A stretch of 55,701 nucleotides of DNA, from assembly GCA_938046115.1 (NCBI GenBank), contig CALIXX010000057.1:1-55701 (forward strand), in the 5' to 3' direction. The notes below the pieces were generated by a model that was given only the letters and a program-made list of their open reading frames with translations, was not told the DNA's origin and did no database searches. Numbering within the stretch: the first letter of the stretch is position 1; every line of letters begins with the position of its first letter. The translations under genes and the position numbers were made by a program. The DNA is from an uncultured Candidatus Saccharibacteria bacterium. Its GTDB lineage: Bacteria; Patescibacteriota; Saccharimonadia; Saccharimonadales; Saccharimonadaceae. Positions 43,629 to 51,751 of this stretch are shown here, piece after piece.

Positions 43629-44028
43629 ACGAACATACCTAGCACTTGATGTCGGCGAACGGCGGATTGGTGTTGCAATTGCTGATCCATCTGTGCGAAT
43701 TGCGGTCGCATATGATACGATTGAAGTGGATGGTAGTGAACTTGAGCAGATCACTCAGCTGATTATGAGTGAGCATGTTGGGGTGGTCGTCGTCGGCTAC
43801 CCGCGCAATCAATCGGGCGAGCCCACCGCTCAGACTGCTTATGTCGAGCGGTTTGCGACCCAATTGACGGATATCGCGCCGCGCTTGGCATTTCAAGATG
43901 AGTCGCTCACCAGTGTACAGGCTGAGGAGTATCTTCGTGCTCAAGGCAAGCCGTATAGCAAAGGTGCTATCGATGCCGTCGCTGCCAGTATTATTTTGCA
44001 AGACTATTTGGAGACGCACTATGACTGA
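43618..44028 (+). CDS. ruvX: RuvX/YqgF-type Holliday-junction resolvase or rRNA-processing nuclease
   Basis: 136 residues, RNase H-like fold. Start ATG 43618 (MNNKRTYLALDVGERRIGVA), overlapping the previous gene by 11 nt with GGTGG upstream. Catalytic acids: Asp in LALDVGERRIGVAIAD, Glu in FQDESLTSVQAEEYL and Asp in KGAIDAVAASIIL; also VVVGYPRNQSGEP. Members act on 16S rRNA 5' ends or branched DNA. Immediately followed, with an 8-nt overlap, by mltG, the common ruvX-mltG arrangement. Confidence 0.93.
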   Translation: MNNKRTYLALDVGERRIGVAIADPSVRIAVAYDTIEVDGSELEQITQLIMSEHVGVVVVGYPRNQSGEPTAQTAYVERFATQLTDIAPRLAFQDESLTSVQAEEYLRAQGKPYSKGAIDAVAASIILQDYLETHYD

Positions 44029-45721
44029 TTTTCGCCGCCAGCCAGGCCGAGGCTTCCAGGTGGGAAGCTCAAACCCACCACTGTCGCCACCACCAGCAGA
44101 ACGCATCACGCCGCGGTCGGGGCGCTCAGCTGCAGTGGGGGCTTCGGGGCGAGCTGCGTCACCGTATATGCACCGCTCGGAGCCACATCGCCCAATGGTG
44201 GGGCAACAACAACCACAATCGACACAATCTATCCAGCCACAGCCAGCACCATCCTCTGCGCCGCAGCAGGCGTATGACCCCTACGCGTGGGTGAGTAGGC
44301 CGCAACCTCAACCACAATCGCAACCAGCACCTCAGCCACAGCCCTACCGCGCATCAGCACCGTCTCGCGACACGTACGCGGTGCCAGTCCAGCAGCCAGC
44401 GCCGCAATCTCAACCGCAACCAGCCACCATTCCGGCTGATGATTTTGCTGATGACACGCTGCCGTCTGGGCTTGATGATGATAGCTTCTACGGCTTTGAT
44501 GATGACCAGCCGCCACAGTCCGCACCAGAGCCGCAGCGAGGGAGTCTACTTGGCAATGACGGTGTTTCGCCACTCTTTGCAGATGATGCACCAAAAGGTC
44601 GGACGATTGGCTCTCAAAAAAAATCCCCACGCTACAATACTGAGCGGCCACGTCATGGGCGTCGCCGCTGGCTATGGTGGCTCAGTGGTATTGGATTGCT
44701 AATGTTGCTCATCCTTGCAGTAGCATACTGGTGGTATCATCAAAATCTACAGCCAGTCGACCGGACCGACACCACGACCAAGACGATAACGATTGGTGAG
44801 GGCGACACGTTCAAGACTGTTGCTGCTACACTGAAAGAGCAGGGGCTGATTCGTGATGTTCGCGCCTTTGATATCTACACCCGCCTGTCGGGCTCGCGCA
44901 ATCAACTGCACACTGGTGTGTGTCAGTTTAGTCCTGCGCAATCGTTACCTGAGATCGCGACCAAGCTCTCGCAGGGGTGTCATGATAATCGTGTTGTCAC
45001 ATTTTTGCCAGGTGGCACCGTTGTCGATTCGCACTATAAGCCGCAAGGTCAAGATGCCACCACGGCGCTCAAGCGGGCTGGCTACAGCGAGGAGTCGATC
45101 AAAGCTGCACTAGCCAAGACGTACGACAGCCCACTCTTTGCCAACAAGCCAGCTGGCACCTCGCTCGAGGGCTATATCTTTGGTGATACATACTCTGTGC
45201 CGGCCAATCAAGGGCCAGAGGCAGCGCTCAAGGCAGCTTTCGCGCATATGTATGAGCAGATTCAGAACAATGGTTTGATTGACAAATTCGCAGCTCAAAA
45301 GCTCAACCTTTACCAAGCTATCACCCTCGCCTCCATCATTCAGCGTGAGATGGGTTGTGGCGGCGCGAGCCAAGATTGCTACCAGATCCAGCGGCAGATT
45401 GCCCAGGTCTTTTACAAGCGGTTGCGCGAGAATAAGGTGCTGGGCTCGGATGTGACCTTCATCTACGGGGCAGATATCGCCGGCGTTAGCCCTAATGTCA
45501 ATCTCGATTCGCCATACAATACACGCATCAAGCCAGGCTTGCCACCTGGGCCAATTGCCACGCCTGGCCTCGGTGCACTCAAAGCAGTGGCCGACCCAGC
45601 ACCTGGTAGCTATGAGTTCTTCCTCGCTGGTGATGATGGCAATGTCTACTTCGCCAATACCGATGCCGAGCACCAGGCCAACATCAAGCAGCACTGTAAG
45701 AAGCTCTGTTCGGAGTTGTAG
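44021..45721 (+). CDS. mltG: MltG/YceG endolytic murein transglycosylase with long Pro/Gln-rich cytoplasmic tail
   Basis: Cuts nascent glycan strands at the membrane, releasing the growing chain. 566 residues from ATG 44021 (8-nt overlap with ruvX). Residues 1-210 are unusual: disordered, rich in Pro, Gln, Ser and Ala, with repeated QPQPQPAPQ-like stretches. The membrane segment is at ~215-237 (WLWWLSGIGLLMLLILAVAY). A LysM-like subdomain (~248-300, IGEGDTFKTVAATLKEQGLI) leads into the catalytic domain with TLASIIQREMG (catalytic Glu), YNTRIKPGLPPGPIATPG and VYFANTDAEH. All usual motifs are present. Confidence 0.93.
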   Translation: MTDFRRQPGRGFQVGSSNPPLSPPPAERITPRSGRSAAVGASGRAASPYMHRSEPHRPMVGQQQPQSTQSIQPQPAPSSAPQQAYDPYAWVSRPQPQPQSQPAPQPQPYRASAPSRDTYAVPVQQPAPQSQPQPATIPADDFADDTLPSGLDDDSFYGFDDDQPPQSAPEPQRGSLLGNDGVSPLFADDAPKGRTIGSQKKSPRYNTERPRHGRRRWLWWLSGIGLLMLLILAVAYWWYHQNLQPVDRTDTTTKTITIGEGDTFKTVAATLKEQGLIRDVRAFDIYTRLSGSRNQLHTGVCQFSPAQSLPEIATKLSQGCHDNRVVTFLPGGTVVDSHYKPQGQDATTALKRAGYSEESIKAALAKTYDSPLFANKPAGTSLEGYIFGDTYSVPANQGPEAALKAAFAHMYEQIQNNGLIDKFAAQKLNLYQAITLASIIQREMGCGGASQDCYQIQRQIAQVFYKRLRENKVLGSDVTFIYGADIAGVSPNVNLDSPYNTRIKPGLPPGPIATPGLGALKAVADPAPGSYEFFLAGDDGNVYFANTDAEHQANIKQHCKKLCSEL

Positions 45722-46015
45722 CGCTTCAGCTGTGGCCTCATATGCTCTCAAATGTTCCTTCCTAGTGCGGATAAAAATCAAACCAAGTATCCCAGAGGTG
45801 TTTATCTTGCAATCTAATAATATGTTATAAAAATTGCGTGTATTGTATGAAACAACGCGCTGAGGTATTAAGCCCTACGAAAAAGTAAATACTATTGAAG
45901 CTAAGCTTCGTGTTTGCCAAGGGTGTGCAAAACAGAAAGTCCATCATGTGACAATATCAGGCTAAAACTGTTGCAATTTTCACAAAATATCATCTCCCAC
46001 CACTGTGGTAAGCCA

Positions 46016-46044
46016 TTGACTAAACTACAACCGCGTAGTAGAAT
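46016..46044 (+). promoter_or_regulatory. Promoter of the LysM-CHAP gene
   Basis: TTGACT (46016-46021), 17-bp spacer, TAGAAT (46039-46044). Predicted start ~46051, giving a leader of ~190 nt. Confidence 0.65.
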
Positions 46045-46047
46045 GGA

Positions 46048-46196
46048 TGGTAGCCAGTCGGGGAGTGAGGATACTGGGAATGCAAGAGAGGGAAATTACT
46101 CTACCAATGGCCTGCCTTTAAATGTCGTACGAGCACCGAAATCAACTTTTTAATATTAATAAAATCGGTCGACATGTGTGCTCCGTTCTCTTGCAT
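46048..46196 (+). promoter_or_regulatory. Structured leader with two interlocked helices
   Basis: TGGTAG (46048-46053) is complementary to CTACCA (46101-46106). ATGCAAGAGA (46080-46089), inside that loop, is perfectly complementary to TCTCTTGCAT (46187-46196) outside it. The pairs can form a pseudoknot or alternate. TGGTAG starts at the predicted 5' end, so the first helix depends on the exact start site. No known riboswitch consensus was recognised. Confidence 0.4.
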
Positions 46197-46240
46197 AGAG
46201 AGAAGAAAGACAGAGTGAGGTAGTAGCGCGCTAGTAATAG

Positions 46241-47479
46241 ATGCGCAGGAGAACGATCATTCGTCAACAACAAGCAGCCGAGAAGGCTTCACAACTCGAA
46301 CTTTCACCTATTACCGTGCGGAGTCGGCGCCCGCGACCACTGTATAAGTCATTATCGCCGGTACGGACATCGGCCTATGTCGGGGTTTTTGTCCTAGTAC
46401 TTTCACTTGTCGCCATGAGCTATCAGCCAATTTTGGCAGAGAACACCGCTCTAGCTAGCGCTGCGCCCGTCAGTGCAACGCGCCAGACGGCAGCAACACC
46501 ATCAGCAGATGGGGTAGATCAGCTCGTCGCAACCAATGTTGCTACATCAATTGCTGAGAGCACGAACCTCCCTGTCACCAACAACGTCGCCAACCTTTCG
46601 CAGTCAATTGCTGCAGAGAACTCGTTTACCCAAACGAGCGCCACAACAATTAACAAGCCGCAGATTGTTCAGCCAACAGCTGACAACCGCACCATCAAGA
46701 AATATACGACAGTTGCTGGCGACAGCGTGCCAAGCCTTGCTGATAAGTTCAAAATTAGCACGCAGACCATCAAGTGGGTAAACAAACTTACCAGTGATGC
46801 ACTTGAGCCGGGCAAAGAGCTGACGATCTTGCCAGTTAATGGCATCCTCTACACTGTTAAGGATGGTGATACACTTGATAGCATTGCTGCTAAATACAAA
46901 GCAGATAAGAACCAGCTCACTCTCTATAACGACCTTGAGCTGACTTCTACCCCCGCTAAGGGTTCGCAGCTTATCATCCCTGATGGCTCATTGCCAACAG
47001 AGGAGCAGCCAGGCTACGTAGCGCCACGCTCGGGTGCTGCTGCGCGCGCAACCAGCGCAACTGGCACAAATAGCTACAACGGCACCGGTGCTTACGGTGG
47101 TGCTGCCGGCACAGCCCACGCCTGGACGGGTGGTGGTGACGGTGGTGGCTATGCCTGGGGCAACTGTACCTTCTACGCCTACGAGCGTCGTCTTGAGCTT
47201 GGCCGGCCTATTGGTCGCCAGTGGGGCAATGCTGCTACCTGGGCTAGCTTTGCTCGTGCATCTGGCTACGGTGTCGGCACAACGCCAGCCGTTGGTGCAG
47301 TGATGCAAAATGGTGGTGGGTATGGCCACGTTGCCATCGTCGAGAGTGTTAACCCTGGTGTTTCGGTCACCGTTAGCGAGATGAACGGCTTCCGCTGGGG
47401 TGGTGGATTCAACCGCGTTGGCTTTGGCAACATCCCATGGAACGAAGCAGTCGGTGGTCGCTACCAGTATATCTACTAA
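46241..47479 (+). CDS. Secreted peptidoglycan hydrolase with two LysM domains and a CHAP domain
   Basis: 412 residues. Basic N-terminus, then a membrane or signal segment at ~45-65 (AYVGVFVLVLSLVAMSYQPI). A Ser/Thr/Ala linker leads to two LysM glycan-binding modules at ~152-200 (YTTVAGDSVPSLADKFKIST) and ~205-250 (YTVKDGDTLDSIAAKYKADK). A Gly-rich linker precedes the CHAP amidase/endopeptidase domain with Cys in WGNCTFYAYERR, His in GGYGHVAIVE and the polar residue region SEMNG. It should cut peptidoglycan stem peptides or cross-links of self or host. No clear ribosome-binding site precedes the ATG. Confidence 0.92.
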   Translation: MRRRTIIRQQQAAEKASQLELSPITVRSRRPRPLYKSLSPVRTSAYVGVFVLVLSLVAMSYQPILAENTALASAAPVSATRQTAATPSADGVDQLVATNVATSIAESTNLPVTNNVANLSQSIAAENSFTQTSATTINKPQIVQPTADNRTIKKYTTVAGDSVPSLADKFKISTQTIKWVNKLTSDALEPGKELTILPVNGILYTVKDGDTLDSIAAKYKADKNQLTLYNDLELTSTPAKGSQLIIPDGSLPTEEQPGYVAPRSGAAARATSATGTNSYNGTGAYGGAAGTAHAWTGGGDGGGYAWGNCTFYAYERRLELGRPIGRQWGNAATWASFARASGYGVGTTPAVGAVMQNGGGYGHVAIVESVNPGVSVTVSEMNGFRWGGGFNRVGFGNIPWNEAVGGRYQYIY

Positions 47480-47500
47480 TTTCAATCCAATGAGCCTATC

Positions 47501-47531
47501 AAACACCTCTGTTGCCGCAGAGGTGTTTTTT
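47501..47531 (+). terminator. Rho-independent terminator abutting the obg promoter
   Basis: AAACACCTCTG (47501-47511), 6-nt loop, CAGAGGTGTTT (47518-47528) ending in T6. The T run ends three bases before the obg -10 box. Confidence 0.9.
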
Positions 47532-47533
47532 GG

Positions 47534-47539
47534 TATACT
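47534..47539 (+). promoter_or_regulatory. -10 box of leaderless obg transcript
   Basis: TGG-TATACT nine nt before ATG 47549. Any -35 contact would fall inside the upstream terminator hairpin. Confidence 0.65.
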
Positions 47540-47548
47540 TAATAGTAT

Positions 47549-48925
47549 ATGTTTGTAGATACAGCAAAGGTAACAGTAGTAGCAGGCCGTGGTGGCGACG
47601 GTGCGGTGAGCTTTCGACATGAAATATATGTAGACAAAGGTGGACCTGATGGCGGAGATGGCGGTCGTGGTGGTGATGTTGTATTTGTTGCAACAGAACA
47701 GCTCAACACCTTGCTCAAGTTTCGTTACAAACCAGAGCTCAAGGCAGAGCCCGGCGTTGCGGGTGGTAAGAAAAAAATGGCGGGTCGGTCTGGCAAGCCA
47801 TTGATCGTCAAAGTGCCAGTCGGGACACTGGTGAAGCGAGGTGATGTAGTAATCGCCGACCTTGCTGAGGCAGGGCAAGAGGCTGTCATTGCCAAAGGTG
47901 GCGATGGTGGCTTTGGCAATGCGCATTTTAAATCTAGTGTGCGCCAAACGCCGCGCATGGCCGAGCTGGGCGAGGCAGGGGAGAGTTTTGAAGCGGAACT
48001 GGAACTGAAGTTACTGGCTGATGTTGGTTTGGTAGGTTTTCCTAATGCTGGCAAATCAACCTTCCTGAGCGTGGTGAGTAATGCTCGCCCAGAGATTGCG
48101 AATTACGAATTTACCACACTCACACCTAACCTTGGTGTGGCCGATATTGATGATGGATCTATCTTAATCGCCGACATTCCTGGCCTGATTGAGGGAGCGA
48201 GCGAAGGCAAGGGTCTGGGCGATGCTTTCTTGCGGCACGTCGAGCGGACGGCTGTACTCCTCCATCTTGTTGATGTGTATAGCAATGATGTAGCTGAGCG
48301 CTACCAAGCGATTCGTCACGAGCTGCAGCAATACAACACAGAGCTCGCTCAGCGGCCAGAGGTCGTCGTGCTAACGAAGTGTGATGGGCTCGATGACGAT
48401 ATTATCCAAATGCAGATAGATAGCTTGCGTCAGGTAGTTGACGAAGCAACGCCGATTTTTGCAATTTCCTCGATTGCACATCAGGGAGTCGTTGATGTAC
48501 TGCGAGCTCTGCGTCAGATGGTAATAGCGGCACGAGCAGCCGAGGCGGCAGCTGAAGAGGATGATGATTTTGCTGATGGTGAAGAGCTTGCGACCATTAC
48601 GCTCGGTAGCCAAGCTAAGGCCGATGCCTGGGCGGTGCAGCAACTGCAGGGCTATGCGGCGCAGCGCTGCGCCGAGACGGCAGTAGAGAGCGGCCTCACT
48701 AGCCCACGAGAGGATGGCGAGACGCCACGGGTCTTTGCTGTGTCTGGCCAAAAGCTCGAGAAATTCGCTCGTCGCACGAACTTCGCCCAGTTTGAGGCAG
48801 TCAATCGCCTGCGTGATATCATGAAGCGTCTTGGTGTCACGCACGAGCTCATCCGTCAAGGAGCGGAGGGCGACAGCATCGTGCAGATTGGCGATAGCCA
48901 GCCGTTTCCGCTGGTGGAGCAATAA
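47549..48925 (+). CDS. obg: Obg-family GTPase
   Basis: Essential GTPase of late 50S assembly and stress response. 458 residues. Gly-rich Obg domain 1-158 (VVAGRGGDGAVSFRHE, GGDGGFGNAHF), G domain with GFPNAGKST (G1), TTLTPNLG (G2), DIPGLIEGA (G3), TKCDG (G4, Thr for the usual Asn) and ISSIAHQG (G5), then an acidic linker and a C-terminal OCT domain (~385-450, VFAVSGQKLEKFARRTNF to GDSIVQIG). An insertion between the G and OCT domains holds an acidic stretch EEDDDFADGEE. Leaderless ATG. Confidence 0.96.
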   Translation: MFVDTAKVTVVAGRGGDGAVSFRHEIYVDKGGPDGGDGGRGGDVVFVATEQLNTLLKFRYKPELKAEPGVAGGKKKMAGRSGKPLIVKVPVGTLVKRGDVVIADLAEAGQEAVIAKGGDGGFGNAHFKSSVRQTPRMAELGEAGESFEAELELKLLADVGLVGFPNAGKSTFLSVVSNARPEIANYEFTTLTPNLGVADIDDGSILIADIPGLIEGASEGKGLGDAFLRHVERTAVLLHLVDVYSNDVAERYQAIRHELQQYNTELAQRPEVVVLTKCDGLDDDIIQMQIDSLRQVVDEATPIFAISSIAHQGVVDVLRALRQMVIAARAAEAAAEEDDDFADGEELATITLGSQAKADAWAVQQLQGYAAQRCAETAVESGLTSPREDGETPRVFAVSGQKLEKFARRTNFAQFEAVNRLRDIMKRLGVTHELIRQGAEGDSIVQIGDSQPFPLVEQ

Positions 48926-48944
48926 AATATAGTAATCAATCAAT

Positions 48945-48975
48945 AATATACCACCTCTGTGCGAGGTGGTATATT
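48945..48975. terminator. Bidirectional terminator after obg
   Basis: Perfect 13-bp stem 48945-48957 with 48963-48975, 5-nt loop, between convergent genes. Confidence 0.8.
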
Positions 48976-48995
48976 TACTATAAAGCGGCAGCTTC

Positions 48996-49925
48996 CTATA
49001 TTGTAATATCATCATCGTTGGCTGCTGCTCCGCTATTGTGGGTATAGTGGAATACCTCGAGTGCGGTACCTAGGCTATTGATCGATTGCTCTGCACTTTC
49101 TGCTTTAAAGTGCATTAGATCGGCTATGTCGGCAATCTTGTTGAGAGACACTAACATACTGCTGAGCATCTCCTGCATTCCACGTTGCAGCTGCTGGGCA
49201 AATGCTTCCTCGTGTTCCTCGTAGTTTGGGTCTTCCTCATTTTTCTCATGGTAGCGCCATTGGTTGGCTTTTTCCTTCAATTCATTGAACAGGGTGCGGA
49301 GCGAGTCAGTATGGTAGCCAAGTGTATCGACACCATCATGGCCAGTTCCGTGAGCACCGAGCTCCTTGAAATTGATATCGGCATCGCTACAGCACTTCTG
49401 TGCATCAGTAAGAAATGTAGCAAATGCAGTATTGTTGCTATCATCTGATTTTTCTGTTTCAGTAGACTCTGTATCTAGATCAGTCGCTTGGTTTGTATGA
49501 GTTGTCTCGTCATCAGTTGATGCTGTATCCTTGCTAGCTTTATCTTCTGTTTCTCTTGCAAGGACATCAAGCTGGTCGCGTACAGTCTGCAGCAGTGCAT
49601 CAAATTCTTCATAGAGATCTTTACTCTTTGCGCTGAGTAATGATTCGATGTGGCTAATATCATCCTCAAAGGGGGCATCATAATAATCAATATATGCCAC
49701 CATATCATCAAGATATTGTGGGTCTTCGCTGCGTGCGTTTATCTCTCTTACTTTAATCATTGGACTACCGACCATGTCTGGTTTTGTCTTCCGTACTTTA
49801 TCGGCATACTCTTTGATAACCGGTGCGCGGTCGACCAGCTTAGTGATACTTGTAATGAGTAATGAGTTGTTCGGGCAGCTGGTTCTCATGCGACGGCTCA
49901 TTATGCGGTAAGTCGCGTGGGTCAC
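48996..49925 (-). CDS. Unknown acidic helical protein, start uncertain
   Basis: Up to 309 residues (GTG 49925; ATG at the MSRRM or MRTSCP positions are alternatives). Mostly helical and strongly acidic: EEFDALLQTVRDQLDVLARE, then a Thr/Asp/Ser-rich disordered linker, then NELKEKANQWRYHEKNEED, QQLQRGMQEMLSSMLVSLNK and AESAEQSINSLGTALEVFHY, likely long helices. No signal peptide in this frame. The first ~29 residues overlap the end of another minus-strand frame (49840-49962) that has its own promoter, so the true N-terminus may lie in that frame. No family recognised. Confidence 0.65.
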   Translation of the reverse strand: MTHATYRIMSRRMRTSCPNNSLLITSITKLVDRAPVIKEYADKVRKTKPDMVGSPMIKVREINARSEDPQYLDDMVAYIDYYDAPFEDDISHIESLLSAKSKDLYEEFDALLQTVRDQLDVLARETEDKASKDTASTDDETTHTNQATDLDTESTETEKSDDSNNTAFATFLTDAQKCCSDADINFKELGAHGTGHDGVDTLGYHTDSLRTLFNELKEKANQWRYHEKNEEDPNYEEHEEAFAQQLQRGMQEMLSSMLVSLNKIADIADLMHFKAESAEQSINSLGTALEVFHYTHNSGAAANDDDITI

Positions 49926-49962
49926 TATTGCCTTGGGGAGGGAGGTTGTTGTTTTTTCTCAT
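49840..49962 (-). CDS. Short ORF, possibly the displaced N-terminus of the downstream gene
   Basis: 40 codons from ATG 49962, which lies six nt after a TGC-TACAGT box (49974-49969), the leaderless pattern seen across the window. The product is hydrophilic (MRKNNNLPPQGNSDPRDLPH). It ends 86 bp inside the 309-residue gene in another frame. Either a small leader protein, or the real start of the downstream protein separated by a frameshift. The frame is open farther upstream (GTG 50049), where it would add a membrane segment. Confidence 0.4.
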   Translation of the reverse strand: MRKNNNLPPQGNSDPRDLPHNEPSHENQLPEQLITHYKYH

Positions 49963-50065
49963 GCCTTTACTGTAGCACATAGTGGCAAAATATGGTAATA
50001 AATAGAGCAATAGTGCGAAGATGAACCATATAAGACCATAATCGCGCACAATGAGTGTAATTTGC

Positions 50066-50071
50066 TATACT
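50066..50071 (+). promoter_or_regulatory. -10 box of leaderless exonuclease I transcript
   Basis: TGC-TATACT six nt before ATG 50078. Confidence 0.75.
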
Positions 50072-50077
50072 ATACCT

Positions 50078-51490
50078 ATGGCACAAACATTCTTTTTCTA
50101 CGACCTTGAGACGAGTGGCTTCCGGGCGCAGACGGATCGAATCATGCAGTTTGCGGGGCAGCGGACGGACATGGATTTGCAGCCGATTGGCGAGCCGTAT
50201 AACTTCCTCATCACCCTCAATGACGACACCCTGCCAAGCCCCGATGCCCTGATGGTGACTGGTATCACGCCCCAGAAGACGCTAGAGGAGGGCTATAGCG
50301 AGGCAGCATGTGCGCGGATGGTGAGCGAGGAGATCTTCACACCAGGGACGATCGCTGTGGGGTTCAACAATGTGCGCTTTGACGATGAGTTTATCCGCCA
50401 TCTGCTATGGCGGAACTTTTATGATCCATACGAATGGAGCTGGAAGGATGAGCGGAGCCGCTGGGATATGCTCGATGTCGTGCGGCTGACGCGGGCGCTG
50501 CGGCCAGATGGCATTAAGTGGCCGGTGGATGCGAATGGTCAGCCTACTAACCGTCTGGAGCTCATTACTAAAGCTAACGGCATTGCACACGACAATGCAC
50601 ACGATGCCTTCGCCGATGTGGCAGCTCTGATAGAAGTAACGAAGCTAGTGAAGCGCGCTCAGCCTCAGCTCTTTGACTATCTCCTTGCCATGCGCGACAA
50701 GAGGGCAGTGCAGCGGCTGGTCAATCTCGAGACGAAGCGGCCCTTCGTCTATACTAGTGGCCGCTACGATAAACAACATGCCAAGACGACCGTCGCTTTC
50801 CCGCTAGCACCAGCACCCAATAGTAATGTCTTGGTCTATGACCTGCACTACGACCCAACGCCGTTTGTGAGCCTAAGCCAGCAGGAGCTTGCCAAGAAAA
50901 TCTTTGCTACCTGGGAGGAGCGCCAAGCCGATGGCTTTATAGCGCTACCCGTCAAACCATTGCAATACAATCGTTGCCCAGCCGTTGCACCACTTGGTGT
51001 GCTAGAGCAGGGTGATGGCTGGAGTAAGATCCATCTCGAGGCGGCCACTGTGGCACGCCACCGCGATATCCTGCTCCATCACCCCGACTTTGCTGAGAAG
51101 CTCCGCACACTCTATGAGAAAAAGCGTGAGTATAAAAAATCGACTGACCCCGAAGGGCAGCTCTACGACAGCTTCGTCTCAGACGCAGACAAGACGCACA
51201 TTGCTGCAGTGCGCAGTGCCGATGCCAAGGCACTGGCAGACTTCCACCCGGCCTTTCGTGATGAGCGCCTGCCCGAGCTACTACTCCACTACAAAGCGCG
51301 TAGTTTCCCGCAGAGCCTGAGCGACGACGAGCAAGCTCAGTGGGAGCAATGGCGGAGCACCCACCTGCAGGCCCAGCTGCCGAGCTTTATGGAATCATTG
51401 CAGCGTCTGGCCAAGACAGGCACAGCAGATGAGTTTATATTGCAGGAGCTGCAGCTGTGGCTCGAGGCTGTGATGCCGGTGGGTGAATAG
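50078..51490 (+). CDS. sbcB: Exonuclease I-like DEDDh 3'-5' exonuclease
   Basis: 470 residues from ATG 50078 (MAQTFFFYDLETSGF); a GTG at 50051 would lie upstream of the promoter. Degrades single-stranded DNA from the 3' end in recombination and mismatch repair. Exo motif I FFYDLETSGF (Asp, Glu), motif II VGFNNVRFDDEFIRHLL and motif III AHDNAHDAFADVAALI (His, Asp). C-terminal SH3-like and helical regions typical of SbcB follow (VNLETKRPFVYTSGRYD, LPVKPLQYNRCPAVAPLGVL). Length matches SbcB. Confidence 0.94.
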   Translation: MAQTFFFYDLETSGFRAQTDRIMQFAGQRTDMDLQPIGEPYNFLITLNDDTLPSPDALMVTGITPQKTLEEGYSEAACARMVSEEIFTPGTIAVGFNNVRFDDEFIRHLLWRNFYDPYEWSWKDERSRWDMLDVVRLTRALRPDGIKWPVDANGQPTNRLELITKANGIAHDNAHDAFADVAALIEVTKLVKRAQPQLFDYLLAMRDKRAVQRLVNLETKRPFVYTSGRYDKQHAKTTVAFPLAPAPNSNVLVYDLHYDPTPFVSLSQQELAKKIFATWEERQADGFIALPVKPLQYNRCPAVAPLGVLEQGDGWSKIHLEAATVARHRDILLHHPDFAEKLRTLYEKKREYKKSTDPEGQLYDSFVSDADKTHIAAVRSADAKALADFHPAFRDERLPELLLHYKARSFPQSLSDDEQAQWEQWRSTHLQAQLPSFMESLQRLAKTGTADEFILQELQLWLEAVMPVGE

Positions 51491-51751
51491 AAGAGCCTTG
51501 AGCATCCAAAATCTTCACTTTCTCCATTGATTCTCTACCGGTTCATTTGAGTAGAGTAAGAAGCTGGTTGTCTAATCAACTTTGAACCTGAGCAGCTACT
51601 GGTCAGTGAATGCCGACTCTTGTAATATTCTTGAGGAGAAAGCGGCGGGGAAGAGAGCCACGAAAATTGATGGGCAGCTCTTTGTTGATTAAACAGAAGA
51701 AGCGTTATATAACGATAAATTCTAAGATGCTTAATTACGAGAGCATAGATA

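Larger units (their letters stand above)
45722..46240. other. 519-bp region without protein genes; promoter and leader of LysM-CHAP gene
   Basis: 45722-46015 shows only small hairpins (for example GAAGCT/AGCTTC near 45898-45910 and CCAC/GTGG near 45998) and no convincing ORF. The promoter at 46016-46044 follows, then a ~190-nt leader with long-range complementarity. Confidence 0.55.

Noticed and set aside
46016..46240. c-di-AMP (ydaO-type) riboswitch upstream of the LysM-CHAP gene
   Set aside because: The gene context fits, but the conserved sequence elements of that class as I know them are not present.
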